Assembly (NCBI RefSeq): GCF_001552435.1
Contig: NZ_BCRE01000006.1
Location: 1-39,758, forward strand
Length of the DNA: 39,758 nucleotides
Direction: 5' to 3'
From: Kribbia dieselivorans NBRC 106261
GTDB lineage: Bacteria; Actinomycetota; Actinomycetes; Actinomycetales; Dermatophilaceae
The notes below the pieces were generated by a model, which saw only the letters and a program-made list of their open reading frames with translations, was not told the DNA's origin and did not search any database. A program made the translations under genes and the position numbers. The stretch's first letter is position 1; each line of letters begins with the position of its first letter. Of the stretch, positions 1 to 7,171 are shown one piece after another.

Positions 1-40
1 CCGGCGGGGGTTGGGCGGCCCCGGCGGGGGTTGGGCGGGG
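1..40. repeat. Two tandem 20-nt G-rich units
   Basis: Two consecutive 20-nt units that differ only in the last two bases, beginning CCGGCGGGGGTTGGGCGG. They lie just downstream of the stop codon at 49-51 (minus strand). The array is cut by the window edge, so its true length is unknown. No function is assigned. Confidence 0.6.
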
Positions 41-48
41 CGCGGGGA

Positions 49-1435
49 TCAGCGGAGGGTGATCGTGGCCTGCTTCGTGACGCCGTTGACCTTCAACGCG
101 ACGGTCACGGTGCCGGCCCGCTTCGCGACGAACTCGCCGGTGGCGGGGTCGAACGTCGCGAGGGCGCTCTCGCGCGGCGACGATCCAGAGATCGTCACCT
201 TCGCGTCGGCGGTCCAGTCGGCGGCGACCGGGTAGTCCACCGGCACGCGGCGACCGTCCTGGACCACCGTGGCCGTGACGCGACCGGTCTCACCGACGGT
301 CAACGACTCCGGCACCGACAGCTCGAGGCTGTCGACGTGCGGGGTCATCTCGACCTGGAGCCACTGGTTGGCGGTGTTCTTCGACCACTGCCCGCGTTGC
401 AGCGGCGTGACCGCGGCGTTCGGGTCGATGCCCACGAGCGACCAGCCGGTGAAGCCACCATCGCCCGGAGCGCCGTTCGGGCCCTTGCCGGAGTTGCCGT
501 TGATGACCTGCAGCACGCCGTCGGTGCGCGAGGCGTGGAACGTGCCCACGCCCGCGGAGATCAGCGCCGCGCCCTTGCCGCTGTCGAACCGGAAGTCCGC
601 CAGCCAGTCCTGGAGCAGCGTGGCCTCCTTCGGGTCGGTCAGCGCCGAACCGCCGGTCGGGGTCGGATCGGTCATCGGGTGGTGCTGAAGCACGATCACG
701 TTGCGGATCGTCGGGTCGTTCTCCGCGTCGGCGAGCTGCTTCTTCAGGTCGAGAACCTGGTCGAACCCGCCCGAGCGCAGCGAGTATCCGTAGGTGTTCT
801 GCTGGATGAAGCGCGTGCCCTTGTGGTCGAAGGTGCCGGTCGGTTCGCCGAAGACCTTGATCCACTCGGAGAGGTTGCCCGGGCCGGCAGCCTCGTGGTT
901 GCCGGGGACGAAGTGCACCGGAACCCGTCCACCGACCTCCTCATCGATGATCCGCTTGGCCAACTCGATGTCGCGGGCGAAACCGCGGTCGACGAAATCA
1001 CCGTTGATGACGATGAACTCGGGGTCGGACGCCAGCACCTCGCGCAGCGAGCGGCGAGCCTGGGCCACGAGCGGTCCGTTCGGGGCGTCGGCAGTGAACT
1101 GGGTGTCGGACAGGACGGCGAAGCGCCAGTGGTCGCCCGGGATGGCGCCGTCGGTGATGACGGCCGGGTCGTCGGCGTTGGGCAGGGTGAGCGCAGGCAC
1201 CTCCGGAGCCGCGCGGACCGTCAGGTCGTCGAAGACCACTCGGCCGCTGTACTGGCGGGTGGGCGCGGTCTCGACGACGTAGAGGCGGAAGAAGGAGAGC
1301 GGTGAGACCAGGCCGGCCGGGATGGTTGCCTCGACGTACTTCCACCCGGTCCAGTTGATGTTGCGCACCAGGTCGACGGTCTTGGCGGAGCCGCCGGTGG
1401 CCTCGTAGATGTTGGCGCGTCGCCCGTCATCGTCA
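49..1435 (-). pseudogene. Detached C-terminal half: carbohydrate-binding end and calcineurin-like metallophosphatase
   Basis: This is the continuation, in another frame, of the gene starting at 3473. The in-frame part begins near 1435 with the end of a beta-sandwich region (NWTGWKYVEATIP, then VVFDDLTVRA), followed by a calcineurin-like phosphoesterase domain. The metal-binding blocks are visible in order: FAVLSDTQF (first Asp, with DTQ in place of the usual DxH), INGDFVDRG, VPGNHEA and QHHP. A bacterial Ig-like segment rich in Thr and Val closes the protein. Family members usually carry this domain in one chain with the N-terminal glycosidase, so the intact product would be an extracellular, metal-dependent phosphoesterase of about 1,100 residues. 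As written, this half has no start codon or ribosome-binding site of its own in frame; an upstream ATG at 1584 would first read about 50 residues of out-of-frame sequence. It is either a real disruption or a sequence error. Confidence 0.7.
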
Positions 1436-3473
1436 GTCGCGGGCTGGCCGCGACGTAGGCGGCGCGGGTGGCGGTGGTGCCGGTCAGCGAGTAGTCCAGA
1501 GCGACGCCCTGACCGCCCGGCGTGCGGCCCTCGGCGGCGCTGATGCGCGAACCGACGACTGCTGGGAACTTGGTGGCGCTCCACTGCGAGATGTCGTCCA
1601 TCGTGGACAGGACCTTCGTCCCCAGCCCCACGGTCACGGCCACCTCGGTGTGCTGCCCGCCGGCGTTGACCTTGATCACGGTCGAGGTCGACTCGACCAG
1701 CGGCGTGACGACGAAGTGGTCGTCGCGGGCCGTGACCTCGATCTGCGAGCGGTCGTAATCGAGGGTGACGTCACGGGGCTCCACCCAGGTGGTCATGCCC
1801 TCGCGGTCGTGACCGAAGACCTGGAACTGGCCGGTGACCTCGTTGCTGGCCAGCGATACCTGCCGCGTCGAGGTGCTGATGCGCTCCGGAGCGCCGAGCA
1901 CGACGACCTTGGTGCTGGACGACACCGCGGCGTCGCGAGCGACCAGGTCGGTGCTGCCGCGGCGCTTGCCGGTGACGATGCCGGCGCCGTTCTCGTCGGT
2001 CACGGTGACGTTGCCCTGCGGACCGGCGTTGAGCGACGCCCGCGACGTGAGGATCGGGGAGTAGGTCTCGTCGACACCCTGCGCGGAGACGACGCGGCTG
2101 AGTCCCTCCATGACCCACAGGTCCGTGCTGGAGTCGGCGTCGGAGTCCTTCCAGGCCGAATTCGCCGCGCGGATCCGGAACTCCGCGAGCCGGCCGCTGC
2201 CCGGCGTGGCGAACAGGCCCAGGGAGTTGGCGGTGTGTCGCTCGGACCCGTCGGACGGGGACGACTTGATCGTCGGGGCGAGTTCGCCGGCCAGACGGGC
2301 GTTCATCTGCGAGGACCCGCCGCCGTCGAGGTTGACGACGTCCGTGGCGCCCATGTCGAGCAGCAACTTCGCGGTCTCGACCTCGGTCAGGCCGCGGCTG
2401 TTCGCCTGCCGGCCGTCGACGGTGACGAGCCACATGCGTGAGCCGTCCTTGTTGAGGCCGACGATCGTGCGCGGGTGCAGGTCGGTGTCGTTGCGCGTCG
2501 TGATCTGCCCGTCGTGGGCGACCGGGAAGAAGGAGTTCAGCGCCATCGACAGGTCGTCGGCGCCCTTGGGGGCGTACGTGACGTCGACCGACTCACCGAC
2601 GGTGAACGCCTCGGCCAAGCGCGTCGCGCCGGTGTCGCGGGCGACGAGCACCTGCTCGTTCTCCGACGGGCGCGGGTGATCGACGTTGGCATCGGCCTCG
2701 ATGACGACGCCGTCACGGATGACGACCTCGTAGACGTTCGGCGCTCCGTCGAGGGTGCGGTTGATGGCGACGTTGCCCCAGGCCTGCGTGTAGAGCGCGA
2801 TGCCGTTGCGGGCCACCGTGGGGGAGTTGAGGTTGGTCAGCGTGACGCTGTCGGTGCCGTCGGTGGCCCGACCGTCGAGGACGACGTTGGCCAGGGACGC
2901 GAGTCCGTTCTTCCCGACGACGATCGACTCGCCGCGTGTGGTGCTCGTGCCCGCGGCGGAGCCGTTGAGCATGACCGACTCGCCACCGTCACGTCGCTGC
3001 ACTCCGGTGCCCAACGGCGCTCCGGTGTCGTTGATGTCGAAGCCGTCGCCGTTGACCGCGGCGATGGCGCCACGACGCTCCGCCTGGGAGGTGAGGGTGC
3101 CGGTCGAGGCGACGGTGCCGGAGTTCAGGTAGTCGAACGTCACACCCTTACGGGCCATGTCGATCGAGAGCACGTCACCGCGCACCCAGCCGCGCGGGTC
3201 GAGGCGGTCGAAGGAGGTGTAGGTCACGCCGGGCGCGACGGGGGAGTCGCTGCGGTCGGTGATGATCGCCTCACCGGCCGGGGCGAGCGCGATGTCCGGG
3301 AGATCGGACTCGCTGGACGAGGCGCGGTGATCGGGCGACTCGAGTCCGGCGCCGGGTGGGACGGCGGGCGTCGCGAGCGCGGGGGTGGTCGGTGACGCGA
3401 CGGCCAGCGCAAGCGTTGCCGTCAGGGCCGTAGTCGTCATCGCAAGCACTCGATGGTGCCAAGGCAGGGCCAT
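1221..3473 (-). CDS. Secreted phosphodiester glycosidase (NAGPA domain), C-terminally frameshifted
   Basis: The translated part is 750 residues. It begins with a clear Sec signal peptide: a basic start, a hydrophobic stretch at about residues 11-27 and an ALA cleavage site near residue 35. A phosphodiester glycosidase domain of the NAGPA family follows (roughly residues 80-400), with the blocks AVNGDGFD (139-146) and NLDGGGSSQM (381-390) typical of that fold. Known relatives remove sugars from phosphodiesters; the substrate here is unknown. After about residue 660 the reading frame changes to low-complexity Pro/Ser/Thr sequence. The expected continuation appears in another frame from about 1435 down to 49, which marks a frameshift. 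The ATG is supported by a GAGGAG ribosome-binding site 7 nt upstream. The gene appears to be transcribed alone, after a palindromic repeat at 3616-3665. Confidence 0.75.
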   Translation of the reverse strand: MALPWHHRVLAMTTTALTATLALAVASPTTPALATPAVPPGAGLESPDHRASSSESDLPDIALAPAGEAIITDRSDSPVAPGVTYTSFDRLDPRGWVRGDVLSIDMARKGVTFDYLNSGTVASTGTLTSQAERRGAIAAVNGDGFDINDTGAPLGTGVQRRDGGESVMLNGSAAGTSTTRGESIVVGKNGLASLANVVLDGRATDGTDSVTLTNLNSPTVARNGIALYTQAWGNVAINRTLDGAPNVYEVVIRDGVVIEADANVDHPRPSENEQVLVARDTGATRLAEAFTVGESVDVTYAPKGADDLSMALNSFFPVAHDGQITTRNDTDLHPRTIVGLNKDGSRMWLVTVDGRQANSRGLTEVETAKLLLDMGATDVVNLDGGGSSQMNARLAGELAPTIKSSPSDGSERHTANSLGLFATPGSGRLAEFRIRAANSAWKDSDADSSTDLWVMEGLSRVVSAQGVDETYSPILTSRASLNAGPQGNVTVTDENGAGIVTGKRRGSTDLVARDAAVSSSTKVVVLGAPERISTSTRQVSLASNEVTGQFQVFGHDREGMTTWVEPRDVTLDYDRSQIEVTARDDHFVVTPLVESTSTVIKVNAGGQHTEVAVTVGLGTKVLSTMDDISQWSATKFPAVVGSRISAAEGRTPGGQGVALDYSLTGTTATRAAYVAASPRLTMTGDAPTSTRPPAAPPRPSTWCATSTGPGGSTSRQPSRPAWSHRSPSSASTSSRPRPPASTAAEWSSTT

Positions 3474-3615
3474 GGAGACTCCTCGAAAGGGTTGGGGGGT
3501 CTGCCATGTCTACGGGTCCCAGCCGACCAGCGAGGTGCACTCAGTTGTGCAGCAGGCGACGATCAGGTGAACCCTGGGTGACAACGCACCCGCACCCTCA
3601 CGCGGGCCCCTCACG

Positions 3616-3665
3616 CGGTTCGATGTATTACGCGTCGGATTCCCGACGAGTAATACCTCGAACCG
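3616..3665. repeat. Family A palindromic repeat, copy 1
   Basis: A 50-nt unit with 23-nt arms (3616-3638 and 3643-3665) around the loop ATTC. Two arm positions mismatch. The arm contains CGGTTCGATGTATTACGCG. It starts 43 nt downstream of the acyl-CoA dehydrogenase stop (minus strand). A partial extra right end, CTCGAACCGCG, repeats at about 3672-3682. The same unit occurs at 14126-14175 and 36716-36765. It could also work as a transcription terminator or mRNA 3'-end stabiliser. Confidence 0.85.
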
Positions 3666-3708
3666 CGCGGCGTCTCGAACCGCGTGGGGTGCGGGGCGTC
3701 AGCCTCGA

Positions 3709-4794
3709 TCAGGCGTGCAGGACCTCGACGACGCCGGTGTCACGCAGCCCCGCGGACAGGCGGGTCAGGTGGTGACGGGTGTCGCCGTAGGTGTGCTCGG
3801 CCGCGGTGATCGCCGCGGTGAGGTGACCGACCGCGTACTCGGCCGTGACACCGATACCACCGTGCAGCTGGATGGCCTCCTGGCCGATGTGGCGGCCCGA
3901 CTGACCGACGACGACCTTGACCCGCGAGGCGGTGGTGGCGTCCGAGCGGTCCTCGGACAGCGCCATCGCGCCGTAGAGGACGGACGAACGGGCCAACTCG
4001 AGCGAGACGTACATGTCGGCCGCGCGGTGGGTCAGCGTCTGGAACGTCGCCAACGGCACACCGAACTGCTGACGGGTGTTGAGGTACTCCGCGGTCATCG
4101 GCACGGCCGCGTCCATCGCCCCGAGCGACTCGCCGGCGAGCACGATGATGGCGACATTGATGGCCTTGTCGATGGCCGCAGCGGCGTCGGCCGTCGTGCC
4201 CAGCAGGGTGGCCGGGGTGGCGGCGAACTCGAGGCGGTCGCCCGTGGCCTGCGGAGCCTCGACGACGAACACGCCCGTGGTGTCGCCGGCCTTGGCCGTG
4301 ACGAGCACGTGGGTGGCGTCGGCGGCGTAGCGCACGGGCTCCTTGACGCCGGACAGGGTCCAGCCGTCGCCGGCCTGCGTGGCGGTGACGGTGTGGGCGT
4401 CGTGGGAGAACTCGCGCATCGGCTCGTTGATCGCCGGGATCACGAGGGACTCGCCCGACGCGATGGCTTCGATGAGCGACTTCTGCTCATCCGTACCGAG
4501 CTCCTCGACGAGAACTCCGGCGAGAATGCTGTCGGCATATGCGCTCTGGATACGGCCGCGACCGAGCTCGACCGCGACGAGCACGGCCTCGACGAGGCTG
4601 GCGCCGAAGCCACCGTGCTCCTCGGAGTAGGGCAGGCCCAGCGCGCCGACCTCGGCCAGCTGCTGCCAGACCTTGGCGTCGTGCGGCTGCGGGCCGACCG
4701 GCACGTCACCGGTCAGTTCCGGCGTGGCGCGCGTGACCAGCTCGCGGACGGCGTCGGACAGGGCCTTCTGCTCGTCGGTGATGGTGAAGTCCAT
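3709..4794 (-). CDS. Acyl-CoA dehydrogenase, probable small (beta) subunit
   Basis: 361 residues with the acyl-CoA dehydrogenase fold: N-terminal helices (MDFTITDEQKALSDAVREL), a middle beta domain that looks reduced, and a C-terminal helical domain carrying the FAD-contact block QLHGGIGVT and the RQQFG element. It is distinctly shorter than the roughly 380-400 residues usual for a homotetrameric enzyme and sits 3 nt after a longer acyl-CoA dehydrogenase gene. Such long/short adjacent pairs in actinobacteria (the FadE28/FadE29 type) form alpha2-beta2 enzymes with fewer FAD sites, often acting on steroid or other bulky acyl-CoA side chains. The heteromer is inferred from this pairing; the substrate cannot be read from the sequence, and no steroid genes are nearby. 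The C-terminal end reads YGDTRHHL where a catalytic YEGT-like segment is common. Confidence 0.85.
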   Translation of the reverse strand: MDFTITDEQKALSDAVRELVTRATPELTGDVPVGPQPHDAKVWQQLAEVGALGLPYSEEHGGFGASLVEAVLVAVELGRGRIQSAYADSILAGVLVEELGTDEQKSLIEAIASGESLVIPAINEPMREFSHDAHTVTATQAGDGWTLSGVKEPVRYAADATHVLVTAKAGDTTGVFVVEAPQATGDRLEFAATPATLLGTTADAAAAIDKAINVAIIVLAGESLGAMDAAVPMTAEYLNTRQQFGVPLATFQTLTHRAADMYVSLELARSSVLYGAMALSEDRSDATTASRVKVVVGQSGRHIGQEAIQLHGGIGVTAEYAVGHLTAAITAAEHTYGDTRHHLTRLSAGLRDTGVVEVLHA

Positions 4795-4797
4795 GGT

Positions 4798-5988
4798 TCA
4801 GCCCTTCAGTCCGAGGTTGGCGGAGGCGATGATCGAGCGCTGCACCTCAGAGGAGCCGCCGTAGATGGTCGCCTTGCGGAAGTTGAGGTAGGTCGGCGTG
4901 GTGCCGGCGGTCCAGTCGGCCTGCGAGGTGCCCTCGACGGCCGGCCAGGTCAGCGACGCCGGGCCGGCGATGTCCATGACCAACTCGATGACGTCCTGCT
5001 GGATCTCCGAGCCCCGCAGCTTGAGGATCGAGCTGGCCGGGTCCGGCTTGCCGTCCTTCGAGGTGCCGGCGACGCGGAGCACGGTGAGCTCGAGGGCCAT
5101 GACAGCGGCCTCGAGCTCGGCGATCCGAGCAGCGATCAGCGGGTCGTCCAGCAGGGTGCCGGTCTCGGTCTGGACCTGCGCGGCGTAGTCCTTGGCACGC
5201 GAGAGGTGCAACTTGATCGCCCCGACCGGAGCGACGCCCGCGCGCTCGTTGCCGAGCAGGAACTTCGCGTACGTCCAGCCCTTGTTCTCCTCGCCGACCA
5301 GCTGGTTGGCGGGCACGACCACGTTGTCGAAGAAGACCTCGTTGACCTCGTGCTGGCCGTCCATGAGCTTGATCGGGCGCACGGTGACGCCGGGCGTCTT
5401 CATGTCGAGCAGGAGCATGCTGATGCCCATCTGCTTCTTCGGCGCGTTCGGGTCGGTGCGCACGAGGATGAACATCCAGTCGGCGAACTGGCCCAGCGTG
5501 GTCCACGTCTTCTGGCCGTTGATGACGTAGTTGTCGCCGTCGCGGACGGCCGTGGTCTTCAGACCGGCGAGGTCGGAGCCGGCGTTCGGCTCGGAGAAGC
5601 CCTGACACCACCAGATGTCGAGGTTGGCCGTCGGCGCGAGGAAGCGCTCCTTGAGCTCCTGGGAGCCGAAGGCGGCGATGACCGGGCCGATCATCTTGGC
5701 GTTGAAGGCCAGCGGGCTCGGCACGCCGGCGAGCTCCATCTCGGAGGCCCAGATGTGCTTCTGCAGGGTGGTCCAGTCCTGGCCACCCCACTCCACGGGC
5801 CAGTTCGGCACGGCGAGGCCGGCCGCGTTGAGCGTCTTCATGCTCAGACGCACCAACTCGGGCGCCAAGTCGGAACCCTTTCCACCGCTGGTGTTGGCCT
5901 CGATCACCTCCTTGGGCACCTGGGTGGTGAAGAACTCGCGCATACGCTGCTGGAAGGCCGCATCCTCGGCGGAAAGTCGTAGCTGCAT
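4798..5988 (-). CDS. Acyl-CoA dehydrogenase, probable large (alpha) subunit
   Basis: 396 residues from the chosen start (MQLRLSAEDAAFQQRMREFF). It has all three acyl-CoA dehydrogenase domains: the N-terminal helices, the FAD/substrate beta domain (QGFSEPNAGSDLAGLKT, then WTTLGQFADW), and a C-terminal helical bundle ending IYGGSSEVQRSII. The position that is Glu in medium-chain dehydrogenase (YEGT) is Gly here, so the catalytic base must lie elsewhere or in the partner chain. I prefer this start over in-frame codons further upstream because TAGAGT (5996-6001 on the minus strand) lies exactly 7 nt before it, the spacing of a leaderless transcript, and no ribosome-binding site is visible. The downstream gene starts 3 nt after the stop. 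It transfers electrons from acyl-CoA to electron-transfer flavoprotein in the cytoplasm. Confidence 0.87.
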   Translation of the reverse strand: MQLRLSAEDAAFQQRMREFFTTQVPKEVIEANTSGGKGSDLAPELVRLSMKTLNAAGLAVPNWPVEWGGQDWTTLQKHIWASEMELAGVPSPLAFNAKMIGPVIAAFGSQELKERFLAPTANLDIWWCQGFSEPNAGSDLAGLKTTAVRDGDNYVINGQKTWTTLGQFADWMFILVRTDPNAPKKQMGISMLLLDMKTPGVTVRPIKLMDGQHEVNEVFFDNVVVPANQLVGEENKGWTYAKFLLGNERAGVAPVGAIKLHLSRAKDYAAQVQTETGTLLDDPLIAARIAELEAAVMALELTVLRVAGTSKDGKPDPASSILKLRGSEIQQDVIELVMDIAGPASLTWPAVEGTSQADWTAGTTPTYLNFRKATIYGGSSEVQRSIIASANLGLKG

Positions 5989-5995
5989 GGAGGGA

Positions 5996-6001
5996 ACTCT
6001 A
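5996..6001 (-). promoter_or_regulatory. -10 element of the leaderless acyl-CoA dehydrogenase mRNA
   Basis: TAGAGT on the minus strand, 7 nt before the ATG at 5988. It matches the TANNNT-N7-start pattern seen at seven other clear sites in this window. No convincing -35 box is visible. Confidence 0.55.
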
Positions 6002-6055
6002 ATGGCGGGTAATGAGAGCGTGCGACAGGTGTGGCCGATCCCATGCCCAACTGGG

Positions 6056-6061
6056 TAGGCT
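6056..6061 (+). promoter_or_regulatory. Candidate -10 element for the VOC gene
   Basis: TAGGCT, about 48 nt before the ATG at 6110. This leaves room for a short leader with a GGAGG ribosome-binding site. It is divergent from the acyl-CoA dehydrogenase promoter. Confidence 0.35.
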
Positions 6062-6109
6062 GGCGCGTGTAGTTCCCACAGGTCGATTCCACCAACGTCG
6101 GAGGGCACC

Positions 6110-6535
6110 ATGGCAACGTCACGACTCAACCCGTACCTCACCTTTACCGGCAACGCGCGTGAGGCGATGCAGTTCTACCAGTCCGTGCTCGGGGGTGATC
6201 TCGAGATCGGCACCTTCGGTGAGTACGGCGGCGCCCAACCCGGAGACGCGCACGCGAACCTCGTCATGCACGCTCGCTTGGAGTCCCCGGACGGCTACGT
6301 GCTCATGGCCTCGGACACGGTCGAGGGCATGCCCCCGGTGACCCCTGGCACGAACGTCACCGTCAGCATCAGCGGGACCGACCCGAAGCTGCGCGACTTC
6401 TGGACGGGCCTGTCTGCCGGCGGCGAGGTGACCATGCCCATGGAGAAGCAGGTGTGGGGCGACGAGTACGGCGCACTCACCGACCGCTTCGGTATCCAGT
6501 GGATGGTCGACCTCGGCGAGGACCAGTCCGCCTGA
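6110..6535 (+). CDS. VOC-fold (PhnB/glyoxalase-like) protein
   Basis: 141 residues with the features of the PhnB/YjdN branch of the vicinal-oxygen-chelate superfamily. The N-terminal NPYLTFTGNAREAMQFYQSVLGG is the typical first beta-alpha unit. The ending WGDEYGALTDRFGIQWMVDL resembles the usual closing strand motif. The length fits a single-domain member. A GGAGG ribosome-binding site (cggagggcacc) precedes the ATG. These proteins are small, cytoplasmic and usually of unknown substrate; annotation as a demethylubiquinone methyltransferase is a known historical error for this branch. The gene stands alone: divergent from the acyl-CoA dehydrogenases and convergent with the cysteine hydrolase, with a long palindrome at its 3' end. 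Confidence 0.85.
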   Translation: MATSRLNPYLTFTGNAREAMQFYQSVLGGDLEIGTFGEYGGAQPGDAHANLVMHARLESPDGYVLMASDTVEGMPPVTPGTNVTVSISGTDPKLRDFWTGLSAGGEVTMPMEKQVWGDEYGALTDRFGIQWMVDLGEDQSA

Positions 6536-6544
6536 CTCCCGCCG

Positions 6545-6598
6545 AGTGATGGATTCGCGTGGGCTATGAGGCGCTGTAGGCCACGCGAAACCATCACT
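6545..6598. repeat. Family B long palindrome between convergent genes
   Basis: Inverted repeat with arms 6545-6566 and 6577-6598. The outer 18 nt, AGTGATGGATTCGCGTGG, pair with one mismatch, and the pairing extends by four more positions with one mismatch. The loop is about 10 nt. It lies between the VOC stop (6535) and the cysteine hydrolase stop (6617). It may act as a bidirectional terminator, but it has no T-tract and its sequence differs from the other palindromes in this window. Confidence 0.75.
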
Positions 6599-6616
6599 GG
6601 GCGCGGAGCGGCGTGT

Positions 6617-7171
6617 TCAGAGGTCGGCGAGGACCTCCGCCGACGTACGCACCGCGAGTTGCGGCGTGTACAAGCCCATGATCTGCAACGCCGCCGCGTG
6701 GTTCTCGTCGGTCGAACCGGCGCATCCGTCGGACACGACGGTCACCTGAGCGCCGGCATCGACGGCCGGGAGCGCCGTGGAGATGACGCAGCAGTCGGTC
6801 GAGACGCCCGTGAGGATCAGGTGCGGTGTCGGGCCGGTGATCGCCTCGAGGTCATCACCCCACTTGCCGAACGTCGGGGCGTTGACGGTGTGACGGGTCG
6901 TCAACCCCTCGGCCTCGCGGACCAACGCGAACATCGGATCGTCGTCGGGCCGGTCGGCGAACGGGAAGTGATCGAAATAGGCCGCCCACGACCCGGTCCG
7001 ATCCTGCCCGGGAACCCAGCGCGTCACGACGGTCCGTTCCGGCAACGCCATGGCCAGGTGGTGGATCGGCGCGACGATCTCGGCGAATCGCGGTGCCGCC
7101 CACGGCGAGTCGGGATCGGCGAAGATCCGCTGCGGGTCGACGACGACCAACCACGGCTGCTCGCCCATCAC
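6617..7171 (-). CDS. Cysteine hydrolase, isochorismatase-like family
   Basis: 184 residues from GTG at 7171 (ATG at 7168 is the alternative and changes one residue). The catalytic triad of the isochorismatase/nicotinamidase superfamily is visible: Asp12 in VVVDPQRIF, Lys103 in TFGKWGDD, and Cys128 in GVSTDCCVIS. Members hydrolyse amides or carbamoyl compounds such as nicotinamide, N-carbamoylsarcosine, ureidoacrylate or biuret; the sequence does not tell me which. The start overlaps the stop of the NCS1 permease by 4 nt (GTGA), so the two are probably translationally coupled. I infer that the permease imports the compound this enzyme hydrolyses. A family B palindrome follows the stop. Confidence 0.85.
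   Translation of the reverse strand: MMGEQPWLVVVDPQRIFADPDSPWAAPRFAEIVAPIHHLAMALPERTVVTRWVPGQDRTGSWAAYFDHFPFADRPDDDPMFALVREAEGLTTRHTVNAPTFGKWGDDLEAITGPTPHLILTGVSTDCCVISTALPAVDAGAQVTVVSDGCAGSTDENHAAALQIMGLYTPQLAVRTSAEVLADL

Noticed and set aside
5989-6153. Upstream extension of the large acyl-CoA dehydrogenase
   Set aside because: It crosses the divergent promoter region and the start of the VOC gene; family similarity begins at 5988.
6110-6535. Annotation of the VOC protein as 3-demethylubiquinone methyltransferase
   Set aside because: That name is an old misassignment for the PhnB-like VOC fold; no SAM-binding motif is present.
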